Under the pieces are notes generated by a model. It did no database searches. It saw only the letters and a program-made list of their open reading frames with translations, and was not told the origin of the DNA. From assembly GCF_003226555.1 (NCBI RefSeq), contig NZ_QKQS01000026.1, positions 2,809-55,793 on the forward strand: a stretch of DNA of 52,985 bases. Direction: 5' to 3'. Shown piece after piece: positions 8,121 to 15,231 of the stretch (position 1 is the first letter of the stretch; the number at the start of each line of letters is the position of its first letter). A program made the translations under genes and the position numbers. Source of the DNA: Rhodopseudomonas palustris (GTDB taxonomy: Bacteria; Pseudomonadota; Alphaproteobacteria; Rhizobiales; Xanthobacteraceae).

Positions 8121-10450
8121 GCATCGTCAACGAAGCGAAACAAGCCGTGCGCGGTGCCGCGATGGATGTGATGGAGAAAGCCGTCGCGCTCGCGCCCGAT
8201 AGCTGGATGCCGGGCGGCGAGCCCGATCCCTTGATCCGCGCCAAGCACGGCTCGATCGGCGCGTCGGTCCCTCGGATCGACGGACCGCTTAAGGTGAGGG
8301 GCGCGGCGCCGTTCGCCGCAGAGTTCGCGCTCGACGGCATGCTGTATGCGGCACTGATGTTCAGCACCGTCCCGAAGGGCCGGATCACGACGCTCGACAC
8401 CACCGCGGCCGAAGCCGCCCCCGGCGTCGCGCTGGTGATGACTCATCGCAACGCGCCGCGCATGAAGCCGATGCCGCTGTTCATGACCGCCGAGAAGGCA
8501 GGCGGCGGCGACAATCTGCCGATCATGCAGGACGATCGCATCCATTGGAACGGCCAGCCGATCGCGGTCGTGTTGGCGGATACGCAGGAGCAGGCCGATC
8601 ACGCCGTCTCTCTGATCCGCGCCACCTATGAGGCGGACGCGGCGCTGACCAGTCTCGCCACCGCCAAAGCCAAGGGCACCGAGCCCGGCCTGTTCATGGG
8701 CCAGCCGCTCAAAGCCGAGAAAGGCGACGCCGAAGCGGCTCTCGCCCAAGCGCCGGTCCGGGTCGACGGCCGCTATTCGACGCCGCGGCACAATCACAAT
8801 GCGATCGAGCCGCACGCCGCCACGGTGGCGTGGCAGGACGACAAACTGATCGTGCACGATGCCTCGCAGGCGGTGCAGCACACCGCGTGGTCGCTCGGGG
8901 ATGTGTTCGGCATCGCCGAGGAGCAGGTCCATGTCACCTCGCCGTTCGTCGGCGGCGGCTTCGGCGGCAAATGTCTGTGGCAGCATCAGGTGCTGGGCGC
9001 GGCGGCTTCCAAGCTCGCCGGCCGGCCGGTGCGGATCGCGCTGTCGCGTGAAGGCGTGTACCGGATGATCGGCGGCCGCACCCTCACCGAACAGCGCTTC
9101 GCGATCGGCGCCGAGCCGGATGGCCGCTTCGTTGCGCTGATCCACACCGGCGTTGCCCCGACGTCGCGACAGAACGCGTTCCCCGAGCCGTTCATCCTGC
9201 CGACGATGAGCAGTTACGCCTCGCCGAACATCAAGCTCGATGTCGAGACCGTGCATCTCGACATGCTGGCCAACACCTTCATGCGGGCGCCGGGCGAGTC
9301 GGTCGGCACCTTCGCGATGGAGTCGGCGATCGACGAGATGGCGGTGGCGCTCGGCATAGATCCGGTCGAGCTGCGCATCCTCAATCAGCCAACGGAAGAT
9401 CCGCTGAAGGGCACGCCATTCTCGTCGCGGCATATCGCCGAGGCGTGGCGGGCCGGCGCCGAACGCTTCGGCTGGTCGCAGCGCAATCCGACCGCCGCCA
9501 GTGTTCGCGATGGCGAATGGCTGGTCGGCATGGGCTGCGCCACCGCGACCTATCCGTACCACCGCATGCCGGGCGGCGCGGCGCGTATCACCCTGACCCG
9601 CGACGGCGCCGTCAAGGTCGAGATCGCCGCGCATGAAATGGGCATGGGCACCGCGACCGCGCATACGCAGGTGGTAGCCGAACGGCTTGGCCTGTCGCGC
9701 GATCAGGTGACATTTGCCTATGGCGACTCGGCGTTCCCCGGCGTGGTGCTGGCCGGCGGCTCGCAGCAGACCGCATCGATCGGCGCCTCGGTAATCGCCG
9801 CACATCACGTGCTGATCAAGGAACTGCTCAAGCTCGCAGGCAACGACTCGCCGCTCGCCGGCCTCAGCGCCGAGGAGGTCGGCACCGTGAATGGCGGCCT
9901 TGCCAAGCTCGACGACACGTCGCGTCACGAAAGCTACGTGTCGATCCTCACCCGCTCGGGCCGCGACCATGTTTCGGCTGAAGGCAGCGCGTCGGCGCCG
10001 CTCGAAACCATGCATTGGTCGATGCATTCGTTCGGCGCGCTGTTTTGCGAGGTCGGGGTCAACAGCGTCACCGGCGAGACCCGCGTCCGGCGCTTCCTCG
10101 GATCCTACGATTGCGGCCGCATCCTCAATCCGAAGACCGCGGCGAGCCAGTTCCGCGGCGGCATCATCATGGGCCTCGGCCTGGCGCTGATGGAGGAGAC
10201 GCAGTTCGACGAGCGCAACGGCCGGATCATGAATCCGAGTCTGGCCGAGTATCACGTCCCGGTGCATCTCGACGTGCCGGAGATCGACGTGATCTGGACC
10301 GACATTCCCGATCCGCGCGCCCCGATGGGCGCCCGCGGCATCGGCGAGATCGGAATCACCGGCGTCGGCGCGGCGGTTGCCAACGCCGTGTTCAACGCAA
10401 CCGGCAAGCGCATCCGCGATCTGCCGCTGACGCTCGACAAGCTGATGTGA
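8117..10450 (+). CDS. paoC: Aldehyde oxidoreductase, molybdenum cofactor subunit (PaoC/YagR-like)
   Basis: A 777-residue catalytic subunit that binds molybdenum cofactor and oxidises a substrate, probably an aldehyde, to the acid with water. Visible are VGGGFGGKCLWQHQ (about residue 280), the cofactor-binding FMRAPGESVGTF (about 390), GSQQTASIGASV (about 555) and GARGIGEIGITGVG with the catalytic base Glu744 near the end. The size is close to E. coli PaoC (732). No XdhC/PaoD-type maturation chaperone follows within the window; the next base pairs form a hairpin (10459-10483). Substrate remains open, as family members take aromatic aldehydes, quinolines or CO. Confidence 0.9.
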   Translation: MSIVNEAKQAVRGAAMDVMEKAVALAPDSWMPGGEPDPLIRAKHGSIGASVPRIDGPLKVRGAAPFAAEFALDGMLYAALMFSTVPKGRITTLDTTAAEAAPGVALVMTHRNAPRMKPMPLFMTAEKAGGGDNLPIMQDDRIHWNGQPIAVVLADTQEQADHAVSLIRATYEADAALTSLATAKAKGTEPGLFMGQPLKAEKGDAEAALAQAPVRVDGRYSTPRHNHNAIEPHAATVAWQDDKLIVHDASQAVQHTAWSLGDVFGIAEEQVHVTSPFVGGGFGGKCLWQHQVLGAAASKLAGRPVRIALSREGVYRMIGGRTLTEQRFAIGAEPDGRFVALIHTGVAPTSRQNAFPEPFILPTMSSYASPNIKLDVETVHLDMLANTFMRAPGESVGTFAMESAIDEMAVALGIDPVELRILNQPTEDPLKGTPFSSRHIAEAWRAGAERFGWSQRNPTAASVRDGEWLVGMGCATATYPYHRMPGGAARITLTRDGAVKVEIAAHEMGMGTATAHTQVVAERLGLSRDQVTFAYGDSAFPGVVLAGGSQQTASIGASVIAAHHVLIKELLKLAGNDSPLAGLSAEEVGTVNGGLAKLDDTSRHESYVSILTRSGRDHVSAEGSASAPLETMHWSMHSFGALFCEVGVNSVTGETRVRRFLGSYDCGRILNPKTAASQFRGGIIMGLGLALMEETQFDERNGRIMNPSLAEYHVPVHLDVPEIDVIWTDIPDPRAPMGARGIGEIGITGVGAAVANAVFNATGKRIRDLPLTLDKLM

Positions 10451-10458
10451 GAGGGGGC

Positions 10459-10483
10459 GGGTCGTGGGTTCTGCCCACGGCCC
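10459..10483 (+). terminator. Possible terminator of the pao operon
   Basis: GGGTCGTGGG at 10459-10468 pairs with CCCACGGCCC at 10474-10483 (one G-T pair), nine bases after the paoC stop. No T-run follows, so termination strength is uncertain. Confidence 0.45.
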
Positions 10484-10584
10484 GTTCATCACCACACGAT
10501 CACGGCGCGTTACGCCTGGGGGCAGTCTGTGGCTACGGCTGTGGCGCTGGTGTGAGGCTCAGCGTAGCGAGGCGGCTGGAGCGA

Positions 10585-10734
10585 TCAATCAGCGTCCGGC
10601 GGGGTGACGCCGGTGCAGCTTCTGCACTGTCGCTTGCCATAGGTCGCGATACTGAGGCTCTTGCATACCAAGCGCTTCGCCAACGCCTGCAGCGGGCTGC
10701 GCGCCAATTGAAGCATCAAAACCATCTCGAGCAT
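10585..10734 (-). CDS. Possible 49-residue protein, function unknown
   Basis: This frame lies in a 433-base gap between paoC and wrbA that otherwise holds nothing recognisable. It starts MLEMVLMLQLARSPLQAL and ends with a Cys pair, KRQCRSCTGVTPPD. A GGGGAG stretch lies about eight bases before the ATG. The beginning is an amphipathic or weakly hydrophobic helix, the rest basic. I do not recognise a family. With its short length it could be chance, and comparison between strains would decide. Confidence 0.3.
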   Translation of the reverse strand: MLEMVLMLQLARSPLQALAKRLVCKSLSIATYGKRQCRSCTGVTPPDAD

Positions 10735-10883
10735 ATCGTCGTCTCCCCACCAGCAAGCTGGAAATGGTGCGGAGGCAGGGGACGCAGTAGTCCCGCTGCA
10801 GCGCAGCAGGCATGCGATAGATGCATCTGCATTAAACTTGGCTGGAGGGCGGCGGGGTGCGGTCTGCGCGCCCCGCCGGCCGA
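10735..10883. other. Non-coding part of the paoC-wrbA gap
   Basis: Apart from a hairpin after paoC and a doubtful small frame, I see no promoter, RNA or repeat that I can name in this stretch. Confidence 0.5.
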
Positions 10884-11483
10884 TCAGCCGTGCAGCTTGA
10901 TCGCGGTTTCGGCGATGGTCTTGCCCTGATAGCGGGCGCCGGCGAGTTCGGTTTCGCTCGGCTGGCGCGAGCCGTCGCCGCCAGTGATGGTGGTGGCACC
11001 ATAGGGCGCGCCGCCGGTGACCTGGTCGAGCCGCATCTGGTCGCCGAAGCCGTAATTGAGGCCGACCACCACCATGCCGAAATGCAGCAGGTTGGTGATG
11101 ATCGAGAACAGCGTGGTCTCCTGGCCGCCATGCTGGGTCGCGGTCGAGGTAAAGGCGCCGCCGACCTTGCCGTTCAGCGCGCCGCGCGCCCACAAGCCGC
11201 CGGCCTGATCCAGGAAGTTGGACATCTGCGACGCCATCCGGCCGAACCGGGTGCCGGTGCCGATGACGATCGCGTCGTAATTGGCGAGGTCCTCGATGGT
11301 CGCGATCGGTGCGGCCTGATCGAGCTTGTAGTGCGACGCCTTGGCCACGTCCGGCGGTACCAGCTCGGGCACGCGCTTGATGTCGACCTGCGCACCGGCC
11401 TCGCGCGCGCCCTCGGCGACTGCATTGGCCATCGCTTCGATATGACCGTAAGCCGAGTAGTAAAGAACCAGGACCTTCGCCAT
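10884..11483 (-). CDS. wrbA: NAD(P)H:quinone oxidoreductase WrbA
   Basis: A 199-residue flavodoxin-like FMN enzyme that reduces quinones by two electrons and so avoids semiquinone formation. Diagnostic parts are [20 protein letters not shown] (phosphate-binding loop, residues 4-23), [27 protein letters not shown] (about 72-98) and [15 protein letters not shown] (about 112). The length equals that of E. coli WrbA. The pirin-family gene lies upstream on the same strand, separated by a palindromic repeat, and the two may form a quinone or electrophile defence unit with the LysR gene at 12482. Confidence 0.95.
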   Translation of the reverse strand: MAKVLVLYYSAYGHIEAMANAVAEGAREAGAQVDIKRVPELVPPDVAKASHYKLDQAAPIATIEDLANYDAIVIGTGTRFGRMASQMSNFLDQAGGLWARGALNGKVGGAFTSTATQHGGQETTLFSIITNLLHFGMVVVGLNYGFGDQMRLDQVTGGAPYGATTITGGDGSRQPSETELAGARYQGKTIAETAIKLHG

Positions 11484-11538
11484 GGAGTGTCTCCGTTTGG
11501 TTGGTGATTGGGTGGGGAGTTGAAGTTGTTAGTAGGTC

Positions 11539-11628
11539 GTCATGGCCGGGCTTGACCCGGCCATCCATCTTTTTTCGCTACGACTCTTGCGAAGGAGGAG
11601 GGATGCGCGGGTCAAGCCCGCGCATGAC
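11539..11628. repeat. Dispersed palindromic repeat, family D (GTCATGGCCGGG type)
   Basis: Two facing modules, GTCATGGCCGGGCTTGACCC at the left and a module ending GTCAAGCCCGCGCATGAC at the right, enclose about 30 bases. Each module is itself a hairpin (GGCCGGG with CCCGGCC). Related copies lie at 20496-20527 and 36330-36430. It fills the space between wrbA and the pirin gene and could form a large cruciform or a transcript-end structure. Confidence 0.8.
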
Positions 11629-11651
11629 GTTGGTGACGAGAGGCGGCGGCC

Positions 11652-12350
11652 TTACGCCGCGTCGACCAGCACCAGCTCGGCGTCTTCGAGCGCCGTGATG
11701 GTGACCTTGGCCTCGTCGCGGATCGCGGCGCCGTCGCGGGCATTCACCTGCACGCCGTTGACCTCGACGCTGCCGACCGCCGGCACCAGATAGAGGTGCC
11801 GCGCCTTGTCGGCCTCGTAGGTGGCGGTCTCGCCGGCCTTCAGCGTCGTCGCCAGCACCCGGGCGTCGGCGCGGATCGGCAGCGCATCGTTGTCGCCCGC
11901 GATGCCCGACGCGATGGTGACGAGCTTGCCGGAGCGGTTCGCCTTCGGGAACGGCTTGGAGCCCCAGGTCGGCTGGCCGCCGCTTTGCGTCGGCTCGATC
12001 CAGATCTGGAAGATCCGGGTGGTCTCCGGCTCGAGGTTGTATTCGGAATGCCGGACGCCCGAGCCCGCGCTCATCACCTGAACGTCGCCGGCCTCGGTGC
12101 GGCCCTTGTTGCCGAGCGAGTCCTGGTGGGTGATTGCGCCGTCGCGCACATAGGTAATGATCTCCATGTCGCGATGCGGATGCGGCGGGAAGCCGGTGTC
12201 GGGGGCGATCTCATCGTCGTTCCAGACCCGCAAGGCGCCGTGGCCCATGTTGTTGGGGTCGTAATAGCTGGCGAACGAGAAGTGATGCCTGGCCTTGAGC
12301 CAGCCATGGTCGGCGCCGCCGAGCCGGTCGAAGGGACGGAGTTCAATCAT
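11652..12350 (-). CDS. Pirin family protein (YhaK-like bicupin)
   Basis: A 232-residue bicupin. Pirins bind a metal ion, and some, such as E. coli YhaK and YhhW, react with quercetin or respond to redox stress. The N-terminal cupin has the metal ligands in FPPHPHRDMEIITYV and the matching GDVQVMSAGSGVRHSEYN with a Glu/His pair. The ATG at 12350 follows GGAGG at a six-base spacing. It is divergent from a LysR regulator, and the shared 131-base region contains a 23-base imperfect palindrome. Enzymatic activity is not predictable from sequence. Confidence 0.92.
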   Translation of the reverse strand: MIELRPFDRLGGADHGWLKARHHFSFASYYDPNNMGHGALRVWNDDEIAPDTGFPPHPHRDMEIITYVRDGAITHQDSLGNKGRTEAGDVQVMSAGSGVRHSEYNLEPETTRIFQIWIEPTQSGGQPTWGSKPFPKANRSGKLVTIASGIAGDNDALPIRADARVLATTLKAGETATYEADKARHLYLVPAVGSVEVNGVQVNARDGAAIRDEAKVTITALEDAELVLVDAA

Positions 12351-12419
12351 TGAAGCCTCCTGATGTCGGCGCCGGGTCGGCGCCAGTGACTTGCGTTGGC
12401 TCTTGAATAAGGACGACCA

Positions 12420-12442
12420 ATCATTCCATAAATAGAAATGAT
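12420..12442. promoter_or_regulatory. Imperfect palindrome, possible LysR operator
   Basis: ATCATT at 12420-12425 and AATGAT at 12437-12442 form an inverted repeat with 11 bases between, midway between the pirin gene (start 12350) and the LysR gene (start 12482). Its AT-rich centre and location suit a LysR recognition site controlling both directions. Confidence 0.5.
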
Positions 12443-12481
12443 CGAAACTCATTGTTTCCAAAATTGAGCCTAAGCGGTACC

Positions 12482-13405
12482 ATGAGCAAGCTGCCGGACT
12501 TCGAAGCGCTGGCGATCTTCGCCAAGGTGGTTGAACTGCGCTCGTTCGCGGCGGTGGCGACTGAGTTTGGGCTGTCGAAAGCCACGGTGTCGAAGGCTGT
12601 GACGCGGCTGGAGACGAGGCTCGGGGCGCGGCTGTTCAACCGCACCTCGCGGCGGCTGGCGCTGACCGACGCCGGCCACCGGCTGTCCGAGCGCGCCGCG
12701 CAGCTTCTGGCGGACGGCGAGGCCGCCGAGGCCGAGGCGCTGGCGCAATCAGCGGTGCCGCGCGGCCTGGTGCGGTTGGCAGTGCCGATGACGTTCGGCG
12801 TCAAGGTGATCGCGCCGCTGCTGCCGGAATTCTTCGCCGCGTATCCGGACGTGTCGATCGACCTGCATCTGTCGGACGCGATGGTCGATCTGATCGGTGA
12901 CGGTTTCGACGCCGGCGTTCGCATTGCCACGCTGCCGGATTCGTCGTTGATGGCGCGGCGGCTGTGCGCGATGCCGCGCTACACGGTGGCATCCAAGACG
13001 TATCTTCAGGCGCACGGCCGCCCGACGCATCCGATGCATCTCGCCCAGCACCGTTGCCTCGGCTACGCCTATCTGTCGACGCCGAACACCTGGCACTACA
13101 GCAACGAGGCCGGTGAGCAGGTGGCGGTGCGGCTGGCCGGTCCGCTCCGCGTCAACAATGGCGAAGCGCTGCTGCCATCGGTGATCGCCGGGCTCGGCAT
13201 TGCGGACCTGCCCGAGTTCATCGTCGGCGACGCGATTGCGGCCGGCGAGGTCGAAGTGATCCTGGATGGCTGGCACCAGCGCGAGGGCGCGGTGCATTTG
13301 GTGACGCCGCCCGGCGGGCCGCGGCCGGCGCGGGTCGAGGTGCTGTCGGAATTCCTCGCCGATCGGCTCGGACGTCTCGGCCGCAAGCGGCGGAGCGCGC
13401 GCTGA
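12482..13405 (+). CDS. LysR-family transcriptional regulator
   Basis: A 307-residue regulator with the N-terminal winged helix-turn-helix (residues 5-65; LRSFAAVATEFGLSKATVSK and RLFNRTSRRLALTDAG) and a C-terminal periplasmic-binding-like effector domain. The sequence type, with LSKATVSKAVTRLE, resembles the AaeR/CrgA-like subgroup linked to quinone or aromatic stress. The ATG at 12482 is preferred over an upstream codon at 12452. Divergence from pirin and wrbA makes those genes the likely targets. Confidence 0.92.
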   Translation: MSKLPDFEALAIFAKVVELRSFAAVATEFGLSKATVSKAVTRLETRLGARLFNRTSRRLALTDAGHRLSERAAQLLADGEAAEAEALAQSAVPRGLVRLAVPMTFGVKVIAPLLPEFFAAYPDVSIDLHLSDAMVDLIGDGFDAGVRIATLPDSSLMARRLCAMPRYTVASKTYLQAHGRPTHPMHLAQHRCLGYAYLSTPNTWHYSNEAGEQVAVRLAGPLRVNNGEALLPSVIAGLGIADLPEFIVGDAIAAGEVEVILDGWHQREGAVHLVTPPGGPRPARVEVLSEFLADRLGRLGRKRRSAR

Positions 13406-13419
13406 TCCCTACGTCCGAA

Positions 13420-14253
13420 TTACTCGAGCGTGACGTTGAACTCGTAGGATTTGTCCGGGCCCACCAGGGTGAATTTCAGTGCCGCACCCGTTGCCTGCGC
13501 GCCGGGTGGCAGCCCGTCGAGCGCAAAACCGAAGCGGCGCAGGCCGGGCGGCGCCCCCTTGATTTCCTTCGGCACCGGCAGCGCCCATTCCGGCGTCGGG
13601 CCTTCGACGAACAGGCTGACCTTGGCGCCTTTCGGGGCGACGACGTCGACCTCGACGTCCTTGTCGCCCTTGCGGACGACGTCGCGGATCGTCACCGGAT
13701 TGGCGTCGCCGACATTGGCGGGCACCGGTACGCTGTCGAGCGCGGCTGCCAGCGCACCGTCCTGGGTCGATGCGACGCTGACGAAGGAGAGTTCGGGGCT
13801 CGCCTGAACCGGGATGCACAGCTTGTCGCAGACGGCGTAGTCCACCGTCGCGCGCAGCGTCACCGGCTTGTCGGAATGTTTGGTCACGATGCGCAGCGGA
13901 AGGACCACTTGGCCTTTGTAGCCCAGCGAGGTGCCGCCAGCGCCGTCTGGAAACGCTTGCGGCGCAGGCCACAGGATCGTCACCGACTCGACGTTCTCCG
14001 ATTTGGAGAAGTCGAACCGCGGCGGCACCCCGGAATCACCTGGGGTGCGCCAATACGTCTTCCAACCGGGCTGCAACTGAAAGGCGATGCCACCTAACAG
14101 AACCCCACCGCTGCGCGATCCGGCCAGCAGCCGAACCGCCGAATATTGCTCGCTGACCCATGGTGAGGCCTCGTCGGCGCGAGCACCACAAGCCGAAGCC
14201 GCCACGACGGCGGCGACGAACAGAGCGGCACGGGAAGGAACGATTGCGATCAT
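13420..14253 (-). CDS. Secreted protein with DsbD N-terminal-like domain
   Basis: A 277-residue exported protein. A signal peptide (about residues 1-26, ending ACGARA) precedes a domain related to the alpha domain of DsbD, the periplasmic electron acceptor of disulfide reduction. The key pair is visible in TVDYAVCDKLCIPVQA (about residues 143-148). Unlike full DsbD (over 560 residues), it has no membrane segments and no thioredoxin domain. It therefore needs a separate partner such as CcdA or ScsB, not found in this window. Convergent with the LysR gene. Confidence 0.8.
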   Translation of the reverse strand: MIAIVPSRAALFVAAVVAASACGARADEASPWVSEQYSAVRLLAGSRSGGVLLGGIAFQLQPGWKTYWRTPGDSGVPPRFDFSKSENVESVTILWPAPQAFPDGAGGTSLGYKGQVVLPLRIVTKHSDKPVTLRATVDYAVCDKLCIPVQASPELSFVSVASTQDGALAAALDSVPVPANVGDANPVTIRDVVRKGDKDVEVDVVAPKGAKVSLFVEGPTPEWALPVPKEIKGAPPGLRRFGFALDGLPPGAQATGAALKFTLVGPDKSYEFNVTLE

Positions 14254-14387
14254 CTGGCGTATCTAGAGTTTGCGCGACGGCGGAGCCACTGAAATCGCGT
14301 TTGAATCGCGACTGTTCGCCGGGTCGAGATTGATTGACAGGATCGGCACCCAATATCAGGATGACGGTGCAACGCGAGGATCCCCTG

Positions 14388-15041
14388 ATGGAGACTGAAT
14401 CCAAAAGGCCGAAGTCCGGCGCAGCCAAGAAGTCCCGCGCCGTGAAGGCGCGCGGCGATGGGCCGAGCTATCTGGACGGCCAGCTCCTGATCGCGATGCC
14501 GGTGATGGAAGACGAGCGGTTCGCGCGCTCGGTGATCTACATTTGCGCGCATTCGTCAGAGGGCGCCATGGGTATCATCGTGAACCGGCCGGCCGGCAGC
14601 ATCGATTTTCCGGAGCTGTTGGTGCAGCTCGACATCGTCGAGAAGGCCGAGCAGATCCAACTGCCCGACCACGCCGAATCCATGAAGGTGCTGAGGGGCG
14701 GACCGGTCGAGACCGGCCGCGGTTTCGTGCTTCATTCGAGTGACTTCTTCATCAAGGACGCCACCTTGCCGATCGATGACGGCATTTGTCTGACCGCCAC
14801 GGTGGACATCCTCAAGGCGATCGCCGGCGGCACCGGCCCGAAGCACGCCATCCTGGCGCTCGGCTATGCCGGCTGGGCACCCGGCCAGCTCGAAACCGAG
14901 ATCCAGGAAAACGGCTGGCTGCATTGCGCCGCCGATGCGGACCTGGTCTTCGGCGACGACATCGAAGACAAATACGACCGCGCGCTCCACAAGCTCGGCA
15001 TCGAGCCGGGGATGCTGTCGGCGGAGGCCGGGCACGCGTAG
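14388..15041 (+). CDS. YqgE/AlgH family protein
   Basis: A 217-residue member of UPF0301. Clear signatures are [22 protein letters not shown] and [12 protein letters not shown], then [17 protein letters not shown] and [16 protein letters not shown]. The biochemical role of the family is unsettled. The ATG at 14388 is chosen because GAGGA lies eight bases before it; a codon at 14361 has its AGG directly adjacent. The first 30 residues are Lys/Arg-rich and outside the domain. It is divergent from the DsbD-N-like gene and followed by a palindromic repeat. Confidence 0.92.
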   Translation: METESKRPKSGAAKKSRAVKARGDGPSYLDGQLLIAMPVMEDERFARSVIYICAHSSEGAMGIIVNRPAGSIDFPELLVQLDIVEKAEQIQLPDHAESMKVLRGGPVETGRGFVLHSSDFFIKDATLPIDDGICLTATVDILKAIAGGTGPKHAILALGYAGWAPGQLETEIQENGWLHCAADADLVFGDDIEDKYDRALHKLGIEPGMLSAEAGHA

Positions 15042-15053
15042 CGTCGCACTGAC

Positions 15054-15154
15054 GTCATCGCCCGCGTATGCGGGCGACCCAGTATTCCAGCGCCGCCCTT
15101 ACTCCATCCCGAACTCACCGCCGTACTGGATCGCCCGCCTACGCGGGCGATGAC
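15054..15154. repeat. Dispersed palindromic repeat, family A (GTCATCGCCCGC type)
   Basis: The left module, beginning GTCATCGCCCGCGTATGCGG and ending ACCCAGTA, is mirrored by a right module starting TACTGGATCGCCCGCC and ending CGGGCGATGAC. The inner hairpins are CGCCCGC/GCGGGCG. The whole is 101 bp, between yqgE and the leftward GGDEF/EAL gene. A related element lies at 36194-36291. Confidence 0.85.
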
Positions 15155-15231
15155 GTGGGTGTTTCGGGAGGGCGCGGCGGCTACAAGCCGCCACGATTTG
15201 CCATCCGCCACGTGCTGACAGCGTAGTCGCC

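Noticed and set aside
11539-11628. Terminal inverted repeats of an insertion sequence
   Set aside because: The paired modules enclose only about 30 bases with no transposase and no target duplication; similar copies recur, so it is classed as a dispersed palindromic repeat.
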